Of a stretch of DNA of 58,971 bases, positions 9,602 through 18,457 are shown one piece after another. The notes beneath the pieces were generated by a model. That model was not told where the DNA came from. It ran no database searches and worked only from the letters and a program-made list of their open reading frames with translations. The DNA lies in assembly GCA_902799985.1 (NCBI GenBank), contig CADCCR010000015.1, positions 1 through 58,971 of the forward strand, in the 5' to 3' direction. Positions within the stretch are counted from its first letter, which is position 1. Each line of letters opens with the position of its first letter. The DNA comes from an uncultured Bacteroidales bacterium (lineage in GTDB: Bacteria; Bacteroidota; Bacteroidia; Bacteroidales; Bacteroidaceae). The translations under genes and the position numbers were made by a program.

Positions 9602-9721
9602 TCACGCGTGATAAAATGTTTTGTCACGCGTGAGAAATTATTTTATCACATGTGATAAACTGATTCTTCACACGTGATGAATTGTCTCGTCACGTGTGAC
9701 AAACTGATTCGTTACACGGTT
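9602..9721. repeat. 22-bp-period palindrome array A (TCACGCGTGA class)
   Basis: Five copies of a 10-bp palindrome (TCACGCGTGA twice, then TCACATGTGA, TCACACGTGA, TCACGTGTGA) start at 9602, 9624, 9646, 9668 and 9690, exactly 22 bp apart, with unlike 12-bp A/T-rich spacers. A degenerate sixth unit at 9712 overlaps the stop codon of the AraC-type gene. The array fills the convergent junction between two genes. Confidence 0.92.
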
Positions 9722-10833
9722 GTGTCGCGCATCCAGGTTGTTACGGTCTGTCCCATGCGCTGCTTGAAGGCAAGGCTGAAAGTGCTGTAGCTGTGGTAGC
9801 CGCTTTCGCGGGCCAACTGTTGGGCGGTGAAGGGACGCTTGGCAGCAACCGTCTCGCGATAGAGATTGACAAAATGATTGATGCGCAGATTGTTGATGTA
9901 GGCGTTGTACGACGTGCCCTGTTGGGAGAAATACTGGCTGAGATAGGAGCGGTTGGTGCCAATGGCATGGGCCAGCTGGCTGACGCTCAGGTCGTACTGC
10001 AGGTAGAGTTGCGTGTCTATGCAATGTTGCTGCAGCAAGGGAGCCATTTTGTCGTTGATGGCTTGTGGAAGACTGTTGTCCTCCTGCTCCTCTTCGGCGG
10101 CAGTCTCCTCTTCGGCAGGAAGGGCCAAAGACTGAGAAATACTCAGGTCGCTTAAGGTCTCCACTCGCCACAGGAGATAGCAGACAATCAACATGCCACT
10201 CACCTGAACGATGTATTCGTAAGCCGACCACCCTATGCCATAAATATAGAAGCTGAACAACAGAAAGATGAAGGCCAGTACCACGAAGCTCTGCCACACC
10301 TCCTTGTGCTCAAGGTCGGCATAGTTGTTGCGCAGCCAACGTCCATACTGCTTGACAGCATGCACCATATATATGATGAAGCCAATGCCCAGGAGCAGAA
10401 ACGTGATGTATAGCAATGGCAGGATTATATTGCAAGGATTGAATAATCCATAAACAAAGATTGCAACGAGTGGCGCTACCATCGCGAAGGTAGTCCATAG
10501 CGGCCGACGGCGGTCCTGCAGCATACAGAGCATGACGTTTATTGCCAAAGGAATAACCAGCAAGCTGTCGAGCAGTCCGCCTATCGTATTAAACAGCATT
10601 TTGTCCTCGGGCGAAGTGTAGAAAGCGGCCGGCATGTACCATACATGACTCAAAAATACGGAGAAAAAGAAGGCAGCCGTCCAACGTCGCAACCGTTTGG
10701 ATGACGTGATTTCTGTTGCAAAGGCGTTGCCCTTACGGAAAAGCAGGTAGAAGCCAGCTATTACAGCCAACGTTGCCACCCCTGCATAAAGCATATAGAA
10801 CCAAATGTTTTCCGGAACCCTTAAGTCGTACAT
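9712..10833 (-). CDS. Membrane-anchored AraC-family transcriptional regulator
   Basis: 373 aa. The N-terminal 240 residues hold about seven hydrophobic segments (for example YMLYAGVATLAVIAGFYLLF and VVLAFIFLLFSFYIYGIGW). A Glu-rich linker follows (around residues 250-270), then a C-terminal AraC HTH domain (LSVSQLAHAIGTNRSYLSQYF and ARESGYHSYSTFSLAFKQRM). Such 7-TM plus HTH_18 proteins are common in Prevotella and Bacteroides and are thought to sense a signal at the membrane; the ligand and targets are unknown. A leftward promoter is visible at 10885-10915. The stop codon lies inside the last unit of repeat array A. Confidence 0.88.
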   Translation of the reverse strand: MYDLRVPENIWFYMLYAGVATLAVIAGFYLLFRKGNAFATEITSSKRLRRWTAAFFFSVFLSHVWYMPAAFYTSPEDKMLFNTIGGLLDSLLVIPLAINVMLCMLQDRRRPLWTTFAMVAPLVAIFVYGLFNPCNIILPLLYITFLLLGIGFIIYMVHAVKQYGRWLRNNYADLEHKEVWQSFVVLAFIFLLFSFYIYGIGWSAYEYIVQVSGMLIVCYLLWRVETLSDLSISQSLALPAEEETAAEEEQEDNSLPQAINDKMAPLLQQHCIDTQLYLQYDLSVSQLAHAIGTNRSYLSQYFSQQGTSYNAYINNLRINHFVNLYRETVAAKRPFTAQQLARESGYHSYSTFSLAFKQRMGQTVTTWMRDTTV

Positions 10834-10884
10834 GGTTGGATGTTGTTATTTCATGATTTAAATGTTCGCGTCCGAATCGCTTTG

Positions 10885-10915
10885 CAAAATTACAAATTCT
10901 TTTTCAAATTACAAA
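10885..10915 (-). promoter_or_regulatory. Promoter of the AraC-type regulator gene
   Basis: On the minus strand TTTG (10915-10912), 19-bp spacer, TAATTTTG (10892-10885). This is exact Bacteroidetes spacing, about 50 bp upstream of the start codon. Confidence 0.78.
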
Positions 10916-11229
10916 ATGATGATTCATGGATTCTGTCCCTTTTGAATATATTCAACAGTAAAATGCAAAGTTGGACGCTTGGTATTACCCCCCCCCTCCC
11001 CGTTTGCGGAATTCGTCTTGCTTCGGCATGTCGATGTCCCAAGCGAGAGGAAAGTGCTGAAATGGTAGCACTTGTGCTTCGTCGTTAAGCTTTCGTGCCA
11101 TGTGTCACTCCTGATGCCGGATGGTGAATCAGGGTCGGTTCGATAGCCTGCAGCATGTTCTATTGTTAAATAATCGTAAAAGTTTGGCAAGCGAACATAT
11201 ATTATAATGTATAGTAGGAAGAAATGTTG

Positions 11230-11237
11230 TATCTTTG
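11230..11237 (+). promoter_or_regulatory. -7 box of rpsA
   Basis: TATCTTTG followed by C, 64 bp before the rpsA start. No clear TTTG lies 19 bp upstream, so only the -7 element is supported. Confidence 0.55.
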
Positions 11238-11301
11238 CCGCGCAAATAAAGATATTTGCAAGCGATAATTAACTTATTTATTAACTCTTTAATTAATCTG
11301 T

Positions 11302-13095
11302 ATGGCAGATTTGAAGAATGTTGCTCCTCTGGAAGACTTCGATTGGGAAGCCTTCGAACAGGGTGACAGCAATGCAAACGTGAGCCGCGAGGCTCAGACA
11401 GAGGCCTACGAGGGCTCTCTGAACAAGGTAAGTGACCATGATGTAGTCGACGGTACCGTCATCTCGATGAACAAGCGCGAGGTGGTGGTTAACATCGGCT
11501 TCAAGAGCGATGGTATCATACCTATGAGTGAATTCCGCTACAATCCCGACCTCAAGGTGGGCGATACAGTAGAGGTTTACATCGAGAATCAGGAAGACAA
11601 GAAGGGTCAGCTCATCCTGTCTCACAAGAAGGCACGTGCATCTCGCTCTTGGGATCGTGTGAACGAGGCTCTCAACAACGAAGAAATCATCAAGGGCTAC
11701 GTGAAGTGCCGCACAAAGGGTGGTATGATTGTCGACGTCTTCGGCATCGAGGCATTCCTGCCCGGCAGCCAGATTGACGTCAAGCCCATCCGCGACTATG
11801 ATATCTTCGTGGGCAAGACGATGGAGTTCAAGGTGGTCAAGATCAACCAGGACTTCCGCAATGTCGTTGTCAGCCACAAGGCTCTCATCGAAGCAGAGCT
11901 GGAGGCTCAGAAGAAGGAAATCATCGGCAAGCTCGAAAAGGGTCAGGTGCTCGAGGGTACCGTCAAGAACATCACCAGCTACGGCGTCTTCGTCGACCTG
12001 GGTGGCGTGGACGGTCTCATCCACATCACAGACCTCAGCTGGGGCCGTGTCAGCGACCCGAAGGAAATCGTCGAGCTCGACCAGAAGATCAATGTCGTTA
12101 TCCTCGACTTCGACAACGAGAAGAAGCGTATCGCTCTTGGCCTGAAGCAGCTCACTCCTCATCCTTGGGATGCTCTTGATCCCAACCTCAAGGTGGGCGA
12201 CCACGTTAAGGGCAAGGTTGTCGTTATGGCCGACTACGGCGCATTCATCGAGATTGCTCCCGGTGTGGAAGGTCTCATCCACGTCAGCGAGATGTCTTGG
12301 AGCCAGCACCTGCGCAGCGCTCAAGACTTCATGAAGGTAGGCGACGAGGTGGAGGCAGTCATCCTCACTCTCGACCGCGAGGAGCGCAAGATGTCTCTTG
12401 GCATCAAGCAGCTCAAGGACGATCCCTGGGAGAACATCGAAGAGCGCTATCCCGTTGGCAGCAAGCATACTGCTAAGGTTCGCAACTTCACCAACTTCGG
12501 CATCTTCGTCGAGATTGAGGAAGGCGTGGACGGTCTCATCCACATCAGCGACCTGAGCTGGACCAAGAAGGTGAAGCACCCCAGCGAGTTCACACAGATC
12601 GGTGCTGAGATTGAGGTTTGCGTCCTCGAGATTGACAAGAACAACCGTCGTCTCTCTCTCGGTCACAAGCAGCTCGAGGAGAATCCTTGGGACGTCTTCG
12701 AGACCGTCTTCACTCTGGACAGCATCCACGAGGGCACTATCATCGAAATGCTCGACAAGGGCGCAGTCGTTCAGCTCGAGTACGGCGTGGAAGGCTTCGC
12801 TACTCCCAAGCACCTCGTCAAGGAGGATGGCACTCAGGCTCAGAAGGGCGAGAAGCTGCAGTTCAAGGTGATTGAGTTCAACAAGGAAAGCAAGCGTATC
12901 ATCCTCTCTCACAGCCGCATCTACGAAGATGTACAGCGTGCTGAGGCTCGCGAGGCCAAGAAGACGACCCGCAAGGCTGCCGCTACTCACAAGGAAGAGG
13001 CTCCCGCTATCCAGAACCAGGCTGCCAGCACCACGCTGGGCGACCTCGACGCTCTGGCTGAACTGAAGGCTAAGATGAAGGCCGGCGAGGAGTAA
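11302..13095 (+). CDS. rpsA: 30S ribosomal protein S1
   Basis: RNA-binding protein that helps load mRNA on the 30S subunit. 597 aa with six S1 (OB-fold) repeats: a first at about 50-115, a second at about 135-200, then four clear copies with the pattern G-V-F-V-(D/E)-x-G-V-(D/E)-G-L-I-H, from residue about 217 (TSYGVFVDLGGVDGLIHITD), 300 (VEGLIHVSEMSW), 390 (FGIFVEIEEGVDGLIHISD) and 475. The C-terminal 60 residues are Ala/Lys/Glu-rich. The start is preceded by an A/T-rich leader, as usual where S1-dependent initiation is strong. High use of AAG, CTC and CGT codons fits a highly expressed gene. Confidence 0.97.
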   Translation: MADLKNVAPLEDFDWEAFEQGDSNANVSREAQTEAYEGSLNKVSDHDVVDGTVISMNKREVVVNIGFKSDGIIPMSEFRYNPDLKVGDTVEVYIENQEDKKGQLILSHKKARASRSWDRVNEALNNEEIIKGYVKCRTKGGMIVDVFGIEAFLPGSQIDVKPIRDYDIFVGKTMEFKVVKINQDFRNVVVSHKALIEAELEAQKKEIIGKLEKGQVLEGTVKNITSYGVFVDLGGVDGLIHITDLSWGRVSDPKEIVELDQKINVVILDFDNEKKRIALGLKQLTPHPWDALDPNLKVGDHVKGKVVVMADYGAFIEIAPGVEGLIHVSEMSWSQHLRSAQDFMKVGDEVEAVILTLDREERKMSLGIKQLKDDPWENIEERYPVGSKHTAKVRNFTNFGIFVEIEEGVDGLIHISDLSWTKKVKHPSEFTQIGAEIEVCVLEIDKNNRRLSLGHKQLEENPWDVFETVFTLDSIHEGTIIEMLDKGAVVQLEYGVEGFATPKHLVKEDGTQAQKGEKLQFKVIEFNKESKRIILSHSRIYEDVQRAEAREAKKTTRKAAATHKEEAPAIQNQAASTTLGDLDALAELKAKMKAGEE

Positions 13096-13106
13096 TCCCT
13101 CCGGTA

Positions 13107-13138
13107 ATTCATAATTATCAATTCACAATTCATAATTC
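13107..13138. repeat. A/T-rich AATTCATAATT repeat after rpsA
   Basis: Three near copies of AATTCATAATT or AATTCACAATT lie between rpsA and rnz. The same simple motif occurs upstream of rel (about 7645-7678) and between rnfD and rnfC (44702-44742). Confidence 0.55.
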
Positions 13139-13198
13139 TGAGGGCCGGATGCTTTCAGGGTTATGAGTTGTGAATTTTCTGTTTCTAAACGAAGTACG

Positions 13199-14110
13199 AT
13201 GAACTTTGAACTGAACATACTTGGATGCGGCTCGGCAAAGCCGACGCGTCGGCATCAGCCTTCGTCGCAGATACTGAACGTGCGCGGCAAGTACTTCATG
13301 ATAGACTGCGGCGAAGGGGCTCAGACGCAGATGCAGATGATGGGACTCTCGATGGCCAACATCGGCCACATCTTCATCAGCCACAATCATGGCGACCACG
13401 TCTTCGGCCTGCCCGGACTCATCGGCACGATGGATCTGCTGGGCCGAACGGCTGAACTGCACATCCATGGACCGCAACAGGTGGGCGAGCTCATCAGCTT
13501 CCTGCTGCAGACCTACTACGCCGACATCCAGTATCGTGTCCTCTTTCATCCCATCGACCCTACCATTCATACACTCATCTACGAGGACCGGAGCATCACC
13601 GTCCACAGCATTCCTCTCCAGCATCGTGTGCCATCCGTAGGCTTCCTCTTCCGCGAAAAGCCGCTTCTGCCACACATCCGACGCGAGATGATTGATGCCT
13701 TTCAGATTCCCTTCAGCCAAATCAACAACATCAAGGCCGGAGCATCGTGGACGTTGGAGGACGGCACAGTCATTCCCCATGAGCGACTCACCACACCTGC
13801 TGCCGCCCCGCGCTCGTATGCCTATTGCTCCGACACCGTCTATCTGCCTCAGCTCAAGGATATTCTGCATGGCGTAACACTCCTTTATCACGAAGCGACC
13901 TATCTGCACGAACGGGCTCTCCGAGCTGAGCAGACGCGCCACTCCACAGCTATACAGGCGGCTATGCAGGCTCGCGATGCCGAGGTGGGACAACTTTGTA
14001 TCGGTCACTTCAGCGCCACGGTCAAGGACGAGAGTCTTCTTCTTCAAGAAGCACAGAACATCTTCCCCAACACCGTCCTTGCCCGAGAAGGACTTGTCAT
14101 CAGTATTTAA
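13199..14110 (+). CDS. rnz: Ribonuclease Z
   Basis: Zinc endonuclease that trims the 3' end of tRNA precursors. The start at 13199 (MNFELNILGCGSAKPT) is chosen because it gives the family-typical 303 aa; the in-frame ATG at 13163 would add 12 unconserved residues. Metal motif SHNHGDHVFGLPG is near residue 62; the later ligand region TLLYHEATY, and GHFSATVKDES near the end, match the metallo-beta-lactamase fold of RNase Z. It converges with the M13 peptidase gene. Repeat array C begins 3 bp after its stop and a strong hairpin follows. Confidence 0.95.
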   Translation: MNFELNILGCGSAKPTRRHQPSSQILNVRGKYFMIDCGEGAQTQMQMMGLSMANIGHIFISHNHGDHVFGLPGLIGTMDLLGRTAELHIHGPQQVGELISFLLQTYYADIQYRVLFHPIDPTIHTLIYEDRSITVHSIPLQHRVPSVGFLFREKPLLPHIRREMIDAFQIPFSQINNIKAGASWTLEDGTVIPHERLTTPAAAPRSYAYCSDTVYLPQLKDILHGVTLLYHEATYLHERALRAEQTRHSTAIQAAMQARDAEVGQLCIGHFSATVKDESLLLQEAQNIFPNTVLAREGLVISI

Positions 14111-14112
14111 GA

Positions 14113-14244
14113 ATAAGCTCCCTGCGCTTCCGAAATAAGCGCCCCGCGCTTCCGAGATAAGCGCCCCGTGCTTCCGAGATAAGCGCCTAGCGCTTCCGAG
14201 ATAAGTGCCCTGCGCTTCTGAGATAAACCTTTGCGATGATACGA
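14113..14244. repeat. 22-bp-period palindrome array C (AAGCGC-GCGCTT class)
   Basis: Units begin ATAAGC at 14113, 14135, 14157, 14179, 14201 and (degenerate) 14223, exactly 22 bp apart. The best unit reads AAGCGC-CCC-GCGCTT, a 6-bp-arm palindrome, followed by CCGAGAT. The array starts directly after the rnz stop and ends just before the terminator hairpin. Confidence 0.92.
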
Positions 14245-14245
14245 G

Positions 14246-14283
14246 GAGAGGGTGTGCCATTTATTCTGACACACCCTCTCTTC
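14246..14283. terminator. Terminator hairpin between rnz and the M13 peptidase gene
   Basis: Perfect 11-bp stem GAGAGGGTGTG / CACACCCTCTC with a 13-nt loop, followed by TTCTGT. It lies in the convergent gap and may act on both strands, although neither side has a long T run. Confidence 0.75.
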
Positions 14284-14332
14284 TGTATCTATGCCACAGA
14301 TTCGGGCTAAAAGGCGATGCTTGCTTTTCCCC

Positions 14333-16375
14333 TTACCAGATGGTGACGCGCTCTGCCTTAGGCACGAACATCGGGTCGTCCTCGGTGATGCCGAATGCCT
14401 CGTACCAAGCATCGATGTGCGGCATCTGACCGTTCACGCGCCACATGCCCAGCTGGTGCGGGTCGCTCTTGACGCGCTTCTGTATCTCTTCGTCGCGGAT
14501 GTTCTGCCCCCAGACGTTGGCGTAGGCGAGGAAGAAGCGTTGTTCGGGCGTGAAACCGTCGATGTCGGGCAGGGGAGCATCCTTGGTGGCGTTCTTGAAG
14601 GCTTGGAAGGCAACCATCAGACCTCCGTGGTCGGCCATGTTCTCGCCAAGGGTGAGGGAGCCGTTGGCATGCAGTCCTGGCAGCACTTCGATGCTGTCGT
14701 GGAAGGCACGCATCACTTGGATGCGCTCTTCGAATTGCTTCGTGTCCTCCTCGCTCCACCAGGTAACGAGGTTGCCGTTCTTGTCGTACTTGCTGCCTTG
14801 GTCGTCGAAGCCGTGCGTCATCTCATGGCCGATGACGACGCCGATGGCTCCGTAGTTGAATGCATCGTCGGCCTGCATGTCGAAGAATGGCGGTTGCAGG
14901 ATGCCTGCGGGGAAGCAAATCTCGTTGGTCGTGGGGTTGTAGTAGGCGTTGACCGTCTGTGGCGTCATGTACCATTCGTCGCGGTCGACGGGCTTGTTGA
15001 ACTTCGTCCGGATCATGTCCTTTATCTCCCATTCGCCCACGGCAAGCATGTTGAGGAGGTAGCTGTCGCCAATTTCGAGGTCGCTGTAGTCTTTCCATTT
15101 GTCGGGATAGCCCACTTTGACGTAGAAGGCATCGAGCTTCTCGTGAGCCACTTTCTTTGTCTCGTCGCTCATCCATTCCTGCACGTCGATGCGCTCGCCG
15201 AGTGCCACTTGCAGGTTGGCAATGAGCTTCTCCATGCGAGCCTTTGCTTCGGGCGGGAAGTACTTGGCCACATAGAGCTGACCAAGAGCTTCGCCAAGAC
15301 CGCCTTCAACAGCAGCCACAGCACGCTTCCAGCGCGGACGGTCCTCCTCCTTGCCGCTCAGCACCTTGCCGTAGAAGCCGAAGTTGAGGGCGCGACTCTC
15401 GTCGTCGATGAAGGACGATGCCATGTCCATGGCGTGCCAGAGATAGATGTTCTGCAGGGCTTCGGGCGTCTCTTCCTTCAAGACATTCTCCACCTCGTGA
15501 ATGCTGGCAGGCTGGCCGAGGCACACTTCCTTCACGCCTTCCATGCCGAAGTTCTGGAAGAAGCCGTCCCAGTCAATGCCAGGGAACTGCTCTTTCAGCT
15601 CTGCGTAGGAAATCTTATTGTAGTTGGCCTCCGGGTCGCGAAGCTCTGTACGGCTCTTGCTTGCCTCTGCAATCCGCGTCTCAATGCGGAGGACGTCCTC
15701 ACTAATGCGCTTGGCATCTGCTTCACCAAAGCCCGAATGCTGGCTGAGGTCGACGATGTACTTCTGGTAGGCCTTGCGAATCTCCTCCGACCGCTCGTCC
15801 TTGTCAACGTAATAGTCTTTCTGTCCGAGCGTCAGGCCACCTTGAACGATGGTCACGAGGTTGTTCTTCGAGTCCTTCTCGTCGGCAGAGATGTACATGG
15901 CGAACAAGCCGGGCACACCTTGCCTCTGCATGCGTGGCCAAACATCCTTGAGCCAGTTGTTCGTGATTTCGCGGGTGTTCTGGTAACCGTCGCAGAGCAG
16001 GAAGCCTTCGAGGTCGTACCAACAGTATTCGCCGTTCAGCTTCGCGCTGTCCATCGCCGAGTTGTAGAGGTCGGCAATCTTCTGCGCGATGGAACCCTTC
16101 TCGTTCTCCTTTGCAGAGACTTCCTCGATGAGCGAGCGCAGACGCTCGTTGTTGTTCTCCTGTAGCACGTCGAACGAGCCGAAGCGACTGTACTCGGCAG
16201 TCAAGGGATTTGCTTTCTGCCATCCGCCTGTGGCGTACATGTAGAAGTCCGTGCCGGGCAGATAAGTTGTGTCGAGGTTGGCGAGGTCGATGCCAGACGC
16301 CAGTTGCTTGCCGCCAGGTGTGCAAGCCGCAGCCATTGCAGCAAGTGCATAGACTGTAAAGAGATGCTTCTTCAT
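14333..16375 (-). CDS. M13 family zinc endopeptidase (neprilysin/PepO-like), lipoprotein
   Basis: 680 aa. The signal peptide ends in a lipobox with Cys18 (ALAAMAAAC), so it is probably a lipoprotein in the periplasm or outer membrane. Peptidase_M13_N fills the first two thirds. The catalytic core has the substrate-binding NAYYNP motif, the zinc motif VIGHEMTHGFD and the third ligand in ENMADHGG. The protein ends in a conserved Trp (VTIW) as in the family. It cleaves oligopeptides. It is the last gene of the leftward rhamnosidase, ABC-F, peptidase group, but 165 bp of repeats separate it from the ABC-F gene, so co-transcription is uncertain. Confidence 0.95.
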   Translation of the reverse strand: MKKHLFTVYALAAMAAACTPGGKQLASGIDLANLDTTYLPGTDFYMYATGGWQKANPLTAEYSRFGSFDVLQENNNERLRSLIEEVSAKENEKGSIAQKIADLYNSAMDSAKLNGEYCWYDLEGFLLCDGYQNTREITNNWLKDVWPRMQRQGVPGLFAMYISADEKDSKNNLVTIVQGGLTLGQKDYYVDKDERSEEIRKAYQKYIVDLSQHSGFGEADAKRISEDVLRIETRIAEASKSRTELRDPEANYNKISYAELKEQFPGIDWDGFFQNFGMEGVKEVCLGQPASIHEVENVLKEETPEALQNIYLWHAMDMASSFIDDESRALNFGFYGKVLSGKEEDRPRWKRAVAAVEGGLGEALGQLYVAKYFPPEAKARMEKLIANLQVALGERIDVQEWMSDETKKVAHEKLDAFYVKVGYPDKWKDYSDLEIGDSYLLNMLAVGEWEIKDMIRTKFNKPVDRDEWYMTPQTVNAYYNPTTNEICFPAGILQPPFFDMQADDAFNYGAIGVVIGHEMTHGFDDQGSKYDKNGNLVTWWSEEDTKQFEERIQVMRAFHDSIEVLPGLHANGSLTLGENMADHGGLMVAFQAFKNATKDAPLPDIDGFTPEQRFFLAYANVWGQNIRDEEIQKRVKSDPHQLGMWRVNGQMPHIDAWYEAFGITEDDPMFVPKAERVTIW

Positions 16376-16390
16376 AGTTGTCTTTTCTTT

Positions 16391-16543
16391 GTTTCGTTAT
16401 GTTGTGATTGCGTTATTACGATATTTCGTTATTACGATGTTTCGTTATTACGTTATTTCGATGTTTCGTTATTACGATGTTTCGATGTCTCTTTATGACG
16501 ATTCGTCTTTTCATTCTTTCATTTTTTCATTCTTTCATTTTTA
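16391..16543. repeat. Octamer repeats (CGTTATTA / CGATGTTT), then ATTCTTTCATTTT repeats
   Basis: 16391-16505 is built of 8-bp blocks CGTTATTA and CGATGTTT (or close variants) in irregular alternation, about eleven blocks. 16508-16543 then holds inverted copies of the GAAAGAATGAAA motif also seen at 4082-4153. Together they fill the gap between the ABC-F and M13 peptidase genes. Confidence 0.75.
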
Positions 16544-18454
16544 TATCAGCGCTTCCCATTCCTCTTCGGCTTGTTTGAGCTGTGCCTTCAGGCGGCCATG
16601 CTTCTCGTAGAGCGAGACGTCCTGACTGCCTTCGGGCGTTGACATCTGGTCTTCGAGGATGCGGATGGCAGCTTCGAGCTGCGTCACCTTGTCCTCTGCC
16701 TCTTGCAGGGCTTTCTCTTTCCGCTTCTGTTCGCGGGCAAGGGCTTTCTGCTCGGCATATGTAAGTGAAGAGTGAAGAGTGAAGAGTGAAGAATCAGAGT
16801 TACTTTTGCCTTCTGATTGGTTACTATTATTCTTCACTCTTCGTTCTTCGTTCTTCACTTTTTCTGTCCAATCGTAGATGCCTCCCAAATGCTCCCTGAC
16901 CTTGCCGCCGCCGAACTCATAGACCTTCGTTACGAGACCATCGAGGAACTCGCGGTCGTGGCTCACCACGATGACTGTGCCGTCGAAGTCGCGGATGGCA
17001 GCCTTGAGCACGTCCTTCGAGCGCATGTCCAGGTGGTTCGTCGGCTCGTCGAGGATGAGGCAGTTGACGGGTTCGAGCAGGAGTTTAATCATGGCCAAAC
17101 GGGTTCGCTCTCCGCCGGAAAGGAACTTCACCTTCTTGTCGCTGGCCTCTCCGCCGAACATGAACGCGCCGAGGATGTCGCGTATCTTGGTGCGGATGTC
17201 GCCCCTTGCCACGCGGTCGATGGTGTCGAAGACGGTCAGCTCGCCGTCGAGCAGTTGTGCCTGGTTCTGTGCGAAGTAGCCTATCTGCACGTTGTGCCCG
17301 ACCTTGAGCATGCCGTCGAAGGGAATCTCGCCCATGATGCACTTCACGAGTGTCGTCTTTCCCTCGCCGTTTCGCCCGACGAACGCCACCTTCTCGCCTC
17401 GCCTGATGGTGAGGTTGACGCCGCGGAACACGCAATGGTCGCCGTACGTCTTGCCCACCTCGTCGCAGATGACTGGGAAGTCGCCGCTGCGCACCGAGCA
17501 GGTGAACTTGAGGTGCAGGGCGCTGTTATCCACTTCGTCCACCTCGATGGGCACAATCTTCTCCAGCTGTCTTATCTTCTGCTGCACCTGAATGGCCTTC
17601 GTGGCTTGATAGCGGAAGCGTTCGATGAAGGCTTTGGCATCAGCAATCTCGCGTTGTTGGTTTTCCAGGGCGCGAAGTTGCTGCTCGCGACGTTCGGCAT
17701 GAAGCGTGACGTACTCGTCGTACTTCACTTTATAGTCGTATATCTTGCCGCAACTGATTTCGATGGTGCGGTTCGTTACATTATTAATAAACGCGCGATC
17801 ATGGCTGACGAGCACGACGGCGTTCGCGCTTGTGGCAAGGAAGTTCTCGAGCCATTGGATGCTCTCGATGTCGAGGTGGTTCGTAGGCTCGTCGAGGAGA
17901 AGGACGTCGGGGTGCTGCAGCAGGAGCTTTGCCAGTTCGATGCGCATGCGCCAGCCGCCGCTGAACTCGCTCGTCGGGCGGTCGAGGTCTTCGCGTCGGA
18001 AGCCGAGTCCCTGCAAGGTGCGCTCCAATTCGGCCTGATAGTTCATGCCTCCCATCATCTGGAAGCGTTCGTTGAGGTGCGTGAAGCGTTCCACGAGCGA
18101 CATGTACGCATCGCTCTCATAGTCTGTACGCTCTGCCAGTTGGCTGTTCAGGCTGTTGAGCTCGTCCTCCATCTCTGTGATGTGGTCGAAGGCACGCCCG
18201 GCTTCCTCGCGTACGGTGCGTTCGTCGGTGAGCACCATCACCTGCGGCAGGTAGGCAATCGTTGCGTCGCGCGGGACGCTGACGGAGCCGCTTGTGGGTT
18301 GTTGGATGCCTGCTATTATCTTCAGCATCGTGCTCTTGCCGGCCCCGTTCTTGCCGACGAGGGCGATGCGGTCGTGGTCGTTGATGACATAGCTAACGTC
18401 CGTAAAGAGTGGACGTGCGCTGAACTCTACGCTTAAATTATCTATCGAAACCAT
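16541..18454 (-). CDS. ABC-F family ATPase (ribosome-associated, Uup/EttA-like)
   Basis: 637 aa, two ABC domains and no membrane segment. Domain 1: Walker A VGKNGAGKSTMLKI (near residue 35), signature SGGWRMRIELAKLL, Walker B LLLDEPTNHLD. Then a charged linker (residues about 240-290), and domain 2: VGRNGEGKTTLVKC, SGGERTRLAMIKLL, LILDEPTNHLD. The C-terminal tail is Lys/Glu-rich and probably coiled coil. ABC-F proteins act on the ribosome in translation or antibiotic protection; the exact branch cannot be fixed here. Odd: between domain 2 and the tail is a ~33-residue insertion encoded by a palindromic repeat (16763-16861) that is also found in glnS. The start codon is 3 bp from the rhamnosidase stop, so the two are probably co-transcribed. 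Confidence 0.94.
   Translation of the reverse strand: MVSIDNLSVEFSARPLFTDVSYVINDHDRIALVGKNGAGKSTMLKIIAGIQQPTSGSVSVPRDATIAYLPQVMVLTDERTVREEAGRAFDHITEMEDELNSLNSQLAERTDYESDAYMSLVERFTHLNERFQMMGGMNYQAELERTLQGLGFRREDLDRPTSEFSGGWRMRIELAKLLLQHPDVLLLDEPTNHLDIESIQWLENFLATSANAVVLVSHDRAFINNVTNRTIEISCGKIYDYKVKYDEYVTLHAERREQQLRALENQQREIADAKAFIERFRYQATKAIQVQQKIRQLEKIVPIEVDEVDNSALHLKFTCSVRSGDFPVICDEVGKTYGDHCVFRGVNLTIRRGEKVAFVGRNGEGKTTLVKCIMGEIPFDGMLKVGHNVQIGYFAQNQAQLLDGELTVFDTIDRVARGDIRTKIRDILGAFMFGGEASDKKVKFLSGGERTRLAMIKLLLEPVNCLILDEPTNHLDMRSKDVLKAAIRDFDGTVIVVSHDREFLDGLVTKVYEFGGGKVREHLGGIYDWTEKVKNEERRVKNNSNQSEGKSNSDSSLFTLHSSLTYAEQKALAREQKRKEKALQEAEDKVTQLEAAIRILEDQMSTPEGSQDVSLYEKHGRLKAQLKQAEEEWEALI
16763..16861. 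repeat. Palindromic GTGAAGA element inside the ABC-F gene
   Basis: Plus-strand left arm: four GTGAAGA heptamers followed by ATCAGAGTTACTTTT. After an 18-nt middle comes a right arm of CTTCACTCTTCGTTCTTC type. The arms pair to form a long hairpin. Read on the gene strand it is open and encodes VKNEERRVKN... followed by SNSDSSLFTLHSSL. The same element lies in glnS at 31406-31483. Confidence 0.88.
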
Positions 18455-18457
18455 AGT

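Larger units (their letters stand above)
10834..11301. other. Divergent intergenic region, AraC-type gene / rpsA
   Basis: About 470 bp with the leftward AraC-gene promoter, a run of nine C followed by TCCCC at 10988-11001, and a rightward TATCTTTG box at 11230-11237 before rpsA. No ORF or RNA gene is recognised between 10920 and 11220. Confidence 0.6.

Noticed and set aside
9602-9721. CRISPR array
   Set aside because: Repeats are only 10 bp, palindromic, with 12-bp spacers. CRISPR repeats and spacers are about 23-47 bp and no cas gene is present. The same holds for the other six arrays.
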